Shown here piece after piece: positions 6,774-13,189 of a DNA stretch of 14,366 nt. The translations under genes and the position numbers were made by a program. Within the stretch, counting starts at the first letter, position 1, and every line of letters starts with the position of its first letter. A model generated the notes under the pieces. That model was not told the origin of the DNA. It saw only the letters and a list, made by a program, of their open reading frames with translations, and ran no database searches. This stretch comes from Bacilli bacterium (GTDB taxonomy: Bacteria; Bacillota_I; Bacilli_A; RF39; UBA660): NCBI GenBank assembly GCA_024693165.1, contig JAILLM010000069.1, forward strand, positions 1 through 14,366, read 5' to 3'.

Positions 6774-7488
6774 TAGTATTTAGCACACTCCTTACTTCAG
6801 ACATATCCCAAATTTCAGTTTTATTAATATCTTTTTGTGCAGGATTATCTACTTTAATATCTCTATTTATAGTAGTATTACCATCAAAAGTATTATTAAA
6901 CGCTTGAGTTTTATAATCAGTTGTATCCTTAGGTATTTCTACTTCTTGAATCTTTGGTTCAGGAGTTAGAATTGATTCAGGAATGACTACTGCTGCATCT
7001 CCACTTTCTTCAACTTTAAGACTATTATCAACAACTTTTATTTCATCCCCTGCTTCTTCTTCTTTTAGAGCATTATCTTTAATTTCTATCGATTCTGCAG
7101 ATTCTTCTTCTTTAATAGCAGTGTCTTCAATTGCAATTTCTTCATCAGTTTGTTCAGGAATCTTTAAATCAATTACAGGAGGTGGTGTATTATCCACTGG
7201 TTCTTGTAATGCTGGTTTAACTGATTCAATAACACTAGGAGTTTCAACTACTTGAGTTGGAGCTGGAGTTGCTTCTACTGGTTCAGTAGAAACTACTTGA
7301 GTTGGTGCTACATCAGTACTTTCATTTACTATTTTTTCTTGTTCATTTATTTCATCAACATTATAGTTTTCTGAAACATATTCAAGTTCTTTAGTAACAA
7401 CTTCACTGTTATACTTACCGATTGCAAGTATTACCACAGTAATAAATAAAATAACAATTATACCTAAAATAATGTATACATATAGCAT
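6760..7488 (-). CDS. Membrane-anchored acidic repeat protein of unknown function
   Basis: The protein has 242 residues. One transmembrane helix at 4-23 is followed by a long, low-complexity, acidic cytoplasmic or external tail. Two imperfect APTQVV units (61-66, 76-81) are followed by a proline-rich part (TPPPV near 101-105) and then three 16-residue repeats at 117-132, 133-148 and 149-164 with the pattern I-x-I/V-x-D-x-A/S-I/L-K-x-E-E. The C-terminal 20 residues (TEIWDMSEVRSVLN at 224-237) are different, more ordered in appearance, and could be a short binding motif. The architecture of anchor, disordered linker and terminal motif recalls ZipA-like or other scaffold proteins, but no homology is claimed. 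AGGTGAA precedes the ATG. TATAAT at 7507-7512 could be a promoter, though very near the ribosome binding site. It overlaps the following 60-residue gene by 14 nt. Confidence 0.7.
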   Translation of the reverse strand: MLYVYIILGIIVILFITVVILAIGKYNSEVVTKELEYVSENYNVDEINEQEKIVNESTDVAPTQVVSTEPVEATPAPTQVVETPSVIESVKPALQEPVDNTPPPVIDLKIPEQTDEEIAIEDTAIKEEESAESIEIKDNALKEEEAGDEIKVVDNSLKVEESGDAAVVIPESILTPEPKIQEVEIPKDTTDYKTQAFNNTFDGNTTINRDIKVDNPAQKDINKTEIWDMSEVRSVLNTNEKN

Positions 7489-7621
7489 ATTATTTCACCT
7501 ATTCTAATTATATATTAGCGACAATTTAAATTAAATATTCTTTACGTAAAAATATGCAGATTTTTAAAATCTATACCATTATGAACTTTTTCAAAAAAAA
7601 TTTTAAGTAATTTCAACATCG

Positions 7622-7640
7622 ACCGTGTAAATATATATTA
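7622..7640 (+). promoter_or_regulatory. Tentative promoter of the small-peptide transcript
   Basis: TATATT (7634-7639) is the best -10, within a block identical in both copies (7956-7974 in copy 2), while the sequence further upstream diverges and has no good -35 hexamer. A transcript from here would start with the hairpin AGGATA-GTAT-TATCCT (7642-7657) at or near its 5' end. The exact start is uncertain. Confidence 0.35.
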
Positions 7641-7664
7641 GAGGATAGTATTATCCTAAGTGTT

Positions 7665-7686
7665 ATTCCTTTCTTTTGAAAGGAGT
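7665..7686 (+). promoter_or_regulatory. Hairpin that sequesters the Shine-Dalgarno of the small peptide
   Basis: CCTTTC (7668-7673) pairs with GAAAGG (7678-7683) across a TTTT loop; the stem extends to 9 bp with one U-G pair (7665-7673 with 7678-7686). The downstream arm is the ribosome binding site AAAGGAG, 8 nt before the ATG. It is conserved in copy 2 at 7999-8020. Closing the site in a hairpin is typical of type I toxin mRNAs. Confidence 0.7.
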
Positions 7687-7693
7687 TGTAATT

Positions 7694-7765
7694 ATGATAA
7701 AGATGCAAAATCGTACGATTCTAATTCTTTTAGTAATTATTATTTTACTAATCATTTTCGACTAG
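7694..7765 (+). CDS. Small hydrophobic peptide, type I toxin-like
   Basis: This is a 23-codon ORF with a near-ideal ribosome binding site, GGAG 8 nt before ATG. The peptide begins MIKMQNRT, continues with 14 residues that are only Ile, Leu, Val and Phe (9-22), and ends with Asp. It should insert in the membrane as one short helix with a basic N-terminus. Size and composition are like Ibs-type and other type I toxins, but it lacks the Pro-Gly and charged-tail features of Fst. It is on the plus strand, unlike all surrounding genes. The leader hairpin hides its ribosome binding site, and a convergent minus-strand RNA unit faces its 3' end. A second, frameshifted copy follows. It could instead be a regulatory small membrane peptide; toxicity is inferred from architecture only. 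Confidence 0.65.
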   Translation: MIKMQNRTILILLVIIILLIIFD

Positions 7766-7798
7766 TTCGGTAATAAACCTTCAGGGGGTTTTGGATTA

Positions 7799-7834
7799 AT
7801 AAACAAAAAGCACTTAGTTAAAATACTAAGCGCT
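7799..7834 (-). terminator. Terminator of the convergent RNA, copy 1
   Basis: Arms 7809-7817 and 7826-7834 form a 9-bp stem with an 8-nt loop; on the minus strand CTTTTTGTTT completes a standard intrinsic terminator. The fourth pair is G-U in minus-strand RNA but an A-C mismatch on the plus strand, which indicates that the minus-strand RNA is the structure kept by selection. Confidence 0.75.
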
Positions 7835-7881
7835 AAACCCAAACAAGGAATAGCATTAGTTGATAATGCTTCCTCTACTTA
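7800..7881 (-). ncRNA. Predicted small convergent RNA (antitoxin candidate), copy 1
   Basis: A minus-strand unit of about 80 nt: TATAAT at 7888-7893, with TTGATG 19 bp upstream (7913-7918, long spacing), predicts a start near 7881. The RNA would hold a first hairpin (7852-7858 with 7864-7870, loop 5 nt), a variable linker, and the terminator hairpin ending near 7800. It is complementary to the 3' tail of the peptide transcript. Its terminator arm can also pair with the 5' leader element CTAAGTGTTA (7656-7665) through 10 pairs including two G-U. Ends are predictions. Confidence 0.5.
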
Positions 7882-8027
7882 CATTTTATTATATTTTTTA
7901 AAATTTGCAAAGCATCAATTATTTTTAAAATAAATTTTAAGTAAAATCGAAATTCACCGTGTAAATATATATTAGAGGATAGTATTATCCTAAGTGTTAT
8001 TCCTTTCTTTTGAAAGGAGTTGTAATT

Positions 8028-8105
8028 ATGACAAAGATGCAAAATCGTACGATTCTAATTCTTTTGAGAGTTTATTTTACTAATCATTTTCGACTAGTTC
8101 GGTGA
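8028..8105 (+). pseudogene. Frameshifted copy of the small hydrophobic peptide gene
   Basis: The frame starts as in copy 1 (MTKMQNRTILILL, with Thr for Ile at position 2). A cluster of changes after the CTTTT at 8060-8064, with a net loss of 2 nt, then shifts it. The rest reads RVYFTNHFRLVR and stops at TGA, so the hydrophobic segment is cut from 14 to about 5 residues and the product is polar and basic. The leader, ribosome binding site and hidden-site hairpin are unchanged. Loss of the peptide with retention of the RNA parts is what is expected when a toxin is inactivated. A new function for the 25-residue product cannot be excluded. Confidence 0.65.
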
Positions 8106-8130
8106 TAAACCTTCAGGGGGTTTTGGATTA

Positions 8131-8166
8131 ATAAACAAAAAGCACTTAGTTAAAATACTAAGTGCT
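8131..8166 (-). terminator. Terminator of the convergent RNA, copy 2; probable end of the ftsE-rseP operon
   Basis: A perfect 9-bp stem (8141-8149 with 8158-8166, loop 8 nt) is followed on the minus strand by a T-rich run. No convincing terminator lies between the rseP stop and this hairpin: ATAGAAA/TTTCTAT near 8242-8268 has a long loop and no T-run. Read-through from rseP should therefore stop here. Confidence 0.75.
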
Positions 8167-8208
8167 AACACCATTTTTGGAATAGCATTAGTTGATAATG
8201 CTTCCTCT
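8132..8208 (-). ncRNA. Predicted small convergent RNA, copy 2
   Basis: This minus-strand unit has TTGAAT (8237-8242), a 16-bp spacer and a perfect TATAAT (8215-8220), predicting a start near 8208 and an RNA of about 75-80 nt ending at the terminator. The first hairpin (AGCATTA with TAATGCT, 8184-8202) and the terminator are as in copy 1; the linker differs strongly. It could also arise by processing of the rseP operon 3' end. Its partner ORF is broken, so it may now be an orphan RNA or act on copy 1 in trans. Confidence 0.5.
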
Positions 8209-8263
8209 ACATACATTATATAATAATTAATTATTAATTCAATAGAAAAAGAGACTTAAATTT

Positions 8264-9523
8264 CTATCCTATAAGCTTAAATATATCTTTACATGTAATT
8301 AAAATCATAAGTGCAAAGATTAATATAAATCCAATTAAGTTAATCATAGCTTCAACATCTTGATTACCTTTTTTACGAGTAATAATTTCATAAGCTACAA
8401 ACATTAATTGTCCACCATCAAATGCTGGAAATGGAAGTATATTCATTACACCTAAGTTAATCGAAATATATGCAGTTAAATAGATTAAATTATATAATCC
8501 ATATGATGCTGATCCTACGTTAGTAGCAGTATCAATTACTGTATACATTCCAACTGGTCCAGATAAAGCATCTAGTCCTAATGAACCAGTTATTAAATAG
8601 AATATAATTTTAAACATTAAAGATGCTGTATTAATAAACTTAGAGAAAGCATATTTAATAGATCTTACAAATCCTTTTTTTCTTTTAGTATCAAAAGTTA
8701 CTCCTGCAAGTTTTTTTTCTACAATATCATCTTTTGTTAAATTATTCTCTTCTAAGATTTTTTCTACTGGTTTATCTTCAGTAACAATGCTAATTGTTTC
8801 ACCTGTCTTAGCATTCATTACATATGTTTTTAATTCAACTTTATATGTATCCTTTGATCCATCTTTGTGTTGAATCACATATTCATTAATATCACTATCT
8901 CTTTTAAGTAAATTAACTACATTTAAACTATCTAAGTTTGAAGCATTATGTCCATTTAATTTAAGAATCTTATCTCCTTCAACTATACCTACTTCTTCAG
9001 CACTAGATCCACTAATTACACCACCTACGATAGATGATTGTTCAGCAGAACCCCATACACATGAAAGAATAAATAAGAATATAATTGCAAGTAAGAAGTT
9101 CATACATACACCAGCAATAAGAATAATGATTCTTTGCCATTTAGGTTTATTGCACATGAATACATCTTTCTTTAATTTTTCATCATCTTCCATTACTTCA
9201 CCAGCGAGTTGATTAAAGCCACCAATTGGAAGTGCTCTCAAAGTATACTTTGTTGGATCATTTTTTCTTCTGAATTCAATTACTTTTGGTCCCATACCAA
9301 TTGCAAACTCATAAACATGAACACCAAACTTTTTAGCAGCTATAAAGTGTCCAAATTCATGAACTGTAATTAATAAACTTAACATAAGTAAAAGAACTGT
9401 TATATTCCACACAACTGAATGTGGAAAAAATACTAAAATTACAATTATACCAATTATAATAGCAATTAATTCAATTACACTTTTAAGTGTTGTTGTTTCT
9501 TCTTGTTGTTTCTTGTTAGTCAT
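8264..9523 (-). CDS. rseP: Site-2 protease, RseP/RasP family (M50)
   Basis: This is a zinc intramembrane metalloprotease of 419 residues. The zinc-binding HEFGH is at 55-59 within a transmembrane helix, and the third ligand D369 is in NILPFPAFDGG at 361-371. A PDZ domain lies at about 160-235 between the catalytic membrane segments, followed by SGPVG at 321-325. The family cuts anti-sigma factors and leftover signal peptides inside the membrane. An extra hydrophobic helix at 17-33 before the catalytic helix and a polar start give an N-terminal extension of about 38 residues over typical RseP. The start follows AGGAGG closely and lies 9 nt after cdsA, so it is the last gene of the ftsE operon. 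The cdsA-rseP pair is a common arrangement in Bacillota and others. Confidence 0.93.
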   Translation of the reverse strand: MTNKKQQEETTTLKSVIELIAIIIGIIVILVFFPHSVVWNITVLLLMLSLLITVHEFGHFIAAKKFGVHVYEFAIGMGPKVIEFRRKNDPTKYTLRALPIGGFNQLAGEVMEDDEKLKKDVFMCNKPKWQRIIILIAGVCMNFLLAIIFLFILSCVWGSAEQSSIVGGVISGSSAEEVGIVEGDKILKLNGHNASNLDSLNVVNLLKRDSDINEYVIQHKDGSKDTYKVELKTYVMNAKTGETISIVTEDKPVEKILEENNLTKDDIVEKKLAGVTFDTKRKKGFVRSIKYAFSKFINTASLMFKIIFYLITGSLGLDALSGPVGMYTVIDTATNVGSASYGLYNLIYLTAYISINLGVMNILPFPAFDGGQLMFVAYEIITRKKGNQDVEAMINLIGFILIFALMILITCKDIFKLIG

Positions 9524-9532
9524 AAAACCCTC

Positions 9533-10321
9533 CTATAAAATACTTAATATAAAACTATAAGTAAGTGCTATAAAGATTAAACTATCAAATCTATCTAAGA
9601 TACCTCCATGACCTGGAATTAAATTAGAATAGTCTTTAATATTGTTTTCTCTTTTAACTAAACTGAAGAATAAATCTCCAAGTTGACCAGCAATACTTAA
9701 GATTATAATTATTGGAATTATTTTTAATCCAAAATCATTATTGATAGCAATTAAATAATAAGTTGTTGTTATCATAGTACAAACTACTAATCCAACGATA
9801 CTTCCTTCGATAGTCTTTTTAGGACTAATTGAAGTAAGCTTATGTTTACCTATTAACATACCACCAAATAATGCAAATATATCCGTCATAGTAGCAATAA
9901 GTACTATGAATATTAATTGTAATATTGATTCATTATATATACTCATTATTGAGTTAAACGAATAACTTAAGAAAAGAATAATACCAATAACTTTTAAAGC
10001 ATCATTAGCACCATACTTATCTTTTAAGAATAATGATAAGAATAACATACTTACTAGCATAAACATGCATAAGCCTTCCATTGTTAGACTTTCAAAATTA
10101 AGAAGTGTCTTAACAAAATGGAAATGCATAAATGAAAATACAAATATAAAACTTAATAAATATATTAACTTACTTGGTTTTTTAATTGTTGTTTTTATTA
10201 GTTCATAACTTGCTCCAAAAGCAATTAAGGAAGCAACTACCTTAAATAGTCTGCCTCCTATAATTAACGCAGGAACTAATAATACGACAAGAATAAATGC
10301 ACCTAATATTCTCTTTTTCAT
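9533..10321 (-). CDS. cdsA: Phosphatidate cytidylyltransferase
   Basis: The enzyme makes CDP-diacylglycerol from phosphatidate and CTP, the precursor of phosphatidylglycerol and other phospholipids, in the cytoplasmic membrane. The protein has 262 residues with about seven or eight hydrophobic segments. Near the C-terminus residues 220-246 match the family signature: SLVKR, KD, IPGHGGILDRFD. The ATG at 10321 is chosen because AAAAGGTGAT stands directly before it; an in-frame ATG 11 codons upstream would start inside the end of the M23 gene and its leader would not look like the family. It lies 11 nt after the M23 gene and 9 nt before rseP, within one operon. Confidence 0.95.
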   Translation of the reverse strand: MKKRILGAFILVVLLVPALIIGGRLFKVVASLIAFGASYELIKTTIKKPSKLIYLLSFIFVFSFMHFHFVKTLLNFESLTMEGLCMFMLVSMLFLSLFLKDKYGANDALKVIGIILFLSYSFNSIMSIYNESILQLIFIVLIATMTDIFALFGGMLIGKHKLTSISPKKTIEGSIVGLVVCTMITTTYYLIAINNDFGLKIIPIIIILSIAGQLGDLFFSLVKRENNIKDYSNLIPGHGGILDRFDSLIFIALTYSFILSIL

Positions 10322-10332
10322 ATTATCACCTT

Positions 10333-11541
10333 TTAATATCTTGAATAGAACCATTGTCCTTTATTTGGAATAGAAACATAACTTTGTGGATTTAATAAAT
10401 GAGACTTCCATTGAGATGATGTTGTATATGTTTTACCATACCAACCGGTTGCTAAACTTAAGTGTAAGTGTGCACCAGTTGAACATTTTTCCCAAGCTTT
10501 AGTTCCTTTCCCTCCACCTACTGTTCCTATTTGTGTTTGACTACTAACAGATTGACCTACACTTACATTAATTGTAAGTAAGTGCATGTATGTAGATGTA
10601 TATTGAACACCTTTAACTGTGTGATATACATAAACCATGTTACCACCACATGAGTATTGTCTAATTATTTTACCAACCATTCCATTTGCGATTGAGTATA
10701 CAGGTGTACCTTCACCATTTCCACCAATATCTACACCACTATGGAATTGATTTTTTGCACCAGTTGTTGGTGATGTTCTATAACCATAATAAGAAGTTAA
10801 AGTACCTTTCTTAAGTGGTCTTATAAATCTTGTATCACCTTTTACAGATGCACATTTTTCTAGATCCTCATTTTCCCCACAACCAATAGACGTATAGTAC
10901 TTAATTAATTCTTCAGTACTACTAATATCTTCTTTGATTGATACAGAACCTTCTTCTAGTTTATTTAAATATGTTCCCCATTGATCAATACTACTAGATA
11001 AACTATCAATATCTGATTCAAGTTGTTTAGACTTTTCAGCTAACTCAACTTTTAATACATCATTCTTTTCAATTTTGTCATTCCAACTTTCAATAGATTC
11101 ATTAATATAATCCATAAGTTGTTCTGATAAAGCTGATCTATAAACTAAATCATCATATGTTTTTGAATCAAATATATATTCTAGATATGTATTATTCTCA
11201 CTAGCTATTTGATATACAGACATTAACTTATCTAGTTTTTCTTTTCCTTCTTCAATTTCTATAGTTAACTCTTCAGATTCAGCAGTTGCATCTGCGATAT
11301 CTTTTGTATTTGTTTCAATTTCACTTTTCTTATTACCAATATCATTTTTTGCATTATTAATTTTTGATTTTGTTGCATTCTTATTGGCATCTTGTTGAGC
11401 TTTCTTATTCTTTAATTGTTGAAGTTCATTTTTAAGTTCTTTTAATGTTTTAGCATTAGAATTTGCTGAAACAATAACTGGTGTCATTGTAACAAATAAT
11501 GTTAATAAAAATACTAATAATAATTTACCTGTTTTCTTCAT
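10333..11541 (-). CDS. Secreted coiled-coil M23 peptidoglycan hydrolase (EnvC/PcsB-like partner of FtsEX)
   Basis: The protein has 402 residues. A signal peptide covers about 1-26 (basic start, hydrophobic core, VSANS). Two coiled-coil blocks at about 31-105 and 150-215 are followed by a LytM/M23 domain at about 240-390. The zinc and catalytic residues of an active peptidase are all present: H267 and D271 in HSGVD, H320, and H358/H360 in AHLHL, unlike EnvC of E. coli, which is inactive. Cysteines 221, 230, 298 and 353 may form disulfides. The coiled-coil-plus-hydrolase layout is that of the FtsX-controlled proteins EnvC, PcsB and CwlO/RipC. The gene overlaps ftsX by one base (TAATG), so a direct FtsEX partner that splits septal wall is the natural reading. 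Confidence 0.88.
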   Translation of the reverse strand: MKKTGKLLLVFLLTLFVTMTPVIVSANSNAKTLKELKNELQQLKNKKAQQDANKNATKSKINNAKNDIGNKKSEIETNTKDIADATAESEELTIEIEEGKEKLDKLMSVYQIASENNTYLEYIFDSKTYDDLVYRSALSEQLMDYINESIESWNDKIEKNDVLKVELAEKSKQLESDIDSLSSSIDQWGTYLNKLEEGSVSIKEDISSTEELIKYYTSIGCGENEDLEKCASVKGDTRFIRPLKKGTLTSYYGYRTSPTTGAKNQFHSGVDIGGNGEGTPVYSIANGMVGKIIRQYSCGGNMVYVYHTVKGVQYTSTYMHLLTINVSVGQSVSSQTQIGTVGGGKGTKAWEKCSTGAHLHLSLATGWYGKTYTTSSQWKSHLLNPQSYVSIPNKGQWFYSRY

Positions 11542-12440
11542 TATATCTTTAAATACTTTCTAGCAGACATGATTGAACCAAACATGCCTACAAGTCCTCC
11601 AACAGCTAGAAGAACTACAGCAGTATTAATTGAAATTGATGAAGGACTAACAAGTGGAGCTAAATTTGTAAATAAAGTTCCATTTGTATAATCGAATATA
11701 AAATAATATGCAAATAACGAAATACCTAAAGCAATTAATCCACCGATGATTCCTAGTACAAAACCTTCTACTAAGAATGGAAGTTTAATAACTGTATTAC
11801 TTGTACCAACAAGTCTCATTATTTGAATTTCTTGTCTTCTTGAGAATATTGTAATTTTAATAGTATTACCTACTAGGAATGCAGTTACAACAATTAGGGC
11901 AACTACTGCAACTAAACATCCATTTCTTAAAATACTAAATACATTTAATAATCTATTAACGATGTTTTCGCCATATCTTACTGATGTAACATGTTGAATT
12001 TCATTAATTTCTTCAGCAGTATCAGATATCTTAGTAACATCTTTAACCGATACTATGTATGATGCTTGTAATGGGTTTTCATCTAAAGTATCCAAAATTA
12101 AAGCCATGTTAGGATCTTCTTCTCTTAATTGTGTAGCTAATTCTTCTTTAGTATTAAATACTGTTTTATCAGAATCTACATTAGCAATTTTATTTATAGA
12201 TTCACCTACATATTTTTCATCATCTTCGTCTGCCTCTCTATCAATAAATACTACGATTTCAAGTACACCTTCGATTTTTTTAGTTATGTTATTAACATTG
12301 TATGTTGCAATTAAAGCAATTGCTACAATAACTAAAGTAATAGCTATACAAGAAATAGATGCAATTGATAAAGAAAAGTTTCTAAATACACTTTTAAATG
12401 CATCTTTTATACCTTTACCTATTATTCTAATTATCTTCAT
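11541..12440 (-). CDS. ftsX: Cell division ABC transporter-like permease FtsX
   Basis: The protein has 299 residues with the FtsX layout. A cytoplasmic N-terminus with NFSLSIASIS is followed by TM1 at 25-48, a large outer loop at 50-170 with NPLQASYIV (122-130), and then TM2 (174-192), TM3 (221-243) and TM4 (270-291). RRQEIQIMRLVG at 201-212 is the conserved coupling region that meets FtsE. The outer loop of FtsX contacts coiled-coil wall hydrolases and relays ATP hydrolysis by FtsE to them. It overlaps ftsE by 14 nt and the M23 gene by one base, so the three are tightly coupled in translation. Confidence 0.95.
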   Translation of the reverse strand: MKIIRIIGKGIKDAFKSVFRNFSLSIASISCIAITLVIVAIALIATYNVNNITKKIEGVLEIVVFIDREADEDDEKYVGESINKIANVDSDKTVFNTKEELATQLREEDPNMALILDTLDENPLQASYIVSVKDVTKISDTAEEINEIQHVTSVRYGENIVNRLLNVFSILRNGCLVAVVALIVVTAFLVGNTIKITIFSRRQEIQIMRLVGTSNTVIKLPFLVEGFVLGIIGGLIALGISLFAYYFIFDYTNGTLFTNLAPLVSPSSISINTAVVLLAVGGLVGMFGSIMSARKYLKI

Positions 12441-13128
12441 TTTCTATATAAGCTCCTCCCTCTTTATCAGAGATTAGTACTCCATCATGTAAACAAATAA
12501 CTCTTTTTTTCATTCTATTAACTATTTCTTTATCATGAGTTGCCATTATGATTGTTGAACCTAATTCCTTATTGATTTTATCAATAAAGTCCATAACTTC
12601 TCGTGAAAGTTTTGGGTCTAAGTCACCAGTAGGTTCATCACAAATAATTAACTTTGGTTCATTAACAATAGCTCTTGCAAGACCAACTCTTTGTTGTTCT
12701 CCACCAGATAGTTCATTTGGGAATGAATGCATTCTTTCTTTTAAACCAACTCTTTCTAGAGCCACTAAAACTTTTTCTCTGATTTCTCCACGAGACATAC
12801 CATATGTTTCAAGTGGATAAGCAACGTTTTCATATACTGTTAGTTTTGGTAGTAATTTGAAATCTTGGAATACTACACCAATCTTTCTTCTTAATTTATA
12901 AACATTACTATTTCTTAATTTAGCAACATTTATACCACCAACATATACTTCTCCTCTATTAGGACGTTCTTCTCTATATAAAAGTTTAGTAAGTGTAGAC
13001 TTACCTGAACCTGATTGACCAATAATGAAAACAAATTCGCCTTTCTTTATTGTTAAATTTAAATCAGCCAAGGCAGATACACCATTTTTATAAACTTTAA
13101 AAACATTTTTTAATTCTATAAAATCCAT
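12427..13128 (-). CDS. ftsE: Cell division ATP-binding protein FtsE
   Basis: This is the ATPase partner of FtsX, 233 residues from the chosen start. It has Walker A GQSGSGKST (37-45), Q-loop Q88, signature LSGGEQQR (140-147), Walker B LIICDEP (160-166), D-loop GDLD and H-loop H198. VFQDFKLLPKLTVYENV is typical of FtsE. I prefer the ATG at 13128 because AAAGGTGAT lies 8 nt before it; the in-frame GTG at 13140 is part of that site. An extended -10 promoter precedes it, so this gene begins the operon ftsE-ftsX-M23-cdsA-rseP. The complex acts at the division septum or in cell elongation. Confidence 0.95.
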   Translation of the reverse strand: MDFIELKNVFKVYKNGVSALADLNLTIKKGEFVFIIGQSGSGKSTLTKLLYREERPNRGEVYVGGINVAKLRNSNVYKLRRKIGVVFQDFKLLPKLTVYENVAYPLETYGMSRGEIREKVLVALERVGLKERMHSFPNELSGGEQQRVGLARAIVNEPKLIICDEPTGDLDPKLSREVMDFIDKINKELGSTIIMATHDKEIVNRMKKRVICLHDGVLISDKEGGAYIENEDN

Positions 13129-13153
13129 ATTATTTATCACCTTTACCTTTATA

Positions 13154-13162
13154 AGTATAACA
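13154..13162 (-). promoter_or_regulatory. Extended -10 promoter of the ftsE operon
   Basis: On the minus strand TGT-TATACT is an extended -10 (TGn plus a 5/6 match to TATAAT). No good -35 is seen at 16-18 bp, as is common for extended -10 promoters. The leader to the ATG would be about 20 nt. Confidence 0.5.
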
Positions 13163-13189
13163 TATTCAAGACTAAACCTCTATAAAACT

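Larger units (their letters stand above)
7598..7885. repeat. Tandem repeat copy 1 (type I toxin-antitoxin-like element)
   Basis: This copy is about 288 bp and closely matches 7932-8217. The offset is 334 bp up to the small ORF and 332 bp after it. From ACCGTGTAAAT (7622) to the start codon the copies are identical. Differences concentrate in the small ORF, in the linker between the two 3' hairpins (7835-7846) and in the first 24 bp. No terminal inverted repeats or target duplications were seen, so it does not look like a MITE. Confidence 0.95.
7932..8217. repeat. Tandem repeat copy 2 (type I toxin-antitoxin-like element)
   Basis: This is the second copy of the element at 7598-7885, separated from it by 46 bp of AT-rich sequence. 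The leader from 7956 to the start codon is identical to copy 1 and the 3' hairpins are preserved. The ORF has lost 2 nt and carries substitutions, and the linker between the 3' hairpins has diverged. It lies between copy 1 and the end of rseP. Confidence 0.95.

Noticed and set aside
7489..7597. The AT-rich stretch before the first repeat copy as a further gene or RNA
   Set aside because: No frame with a ribosome binding site and no stable long hairpin was seen; a possible TATAAT (7507-7512) for the repeat protein gene is too close to its ribosome binding site to call with confidence.
7642..7696. The leader of the small ORF as a metabolite riboswitch
   Set aside because: It is only about 50 nt with two simple hairpins and no known aptamer core, and it controls no metabolic gene; a closed ribosome binding site of a small peptide is enough to explain it.
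7598..8217. The repeats as MITEs, an insertion sequence or a CRISPR array
   Set aside because: There are only two units, with no terminal inverted repeats, no target duplication, no transposase and no short regular spacer pattern; the internal order of hairpins, ORF and terminator explains them better.
8221..8236. Perfect palindrome TAATAATTAATTATTA after rseP
   Set aside because: It is pure A/T in an AT-rich gap and forms the spacer of the predicted small RNA promoter; there is no evidence of a binding site or terminator.
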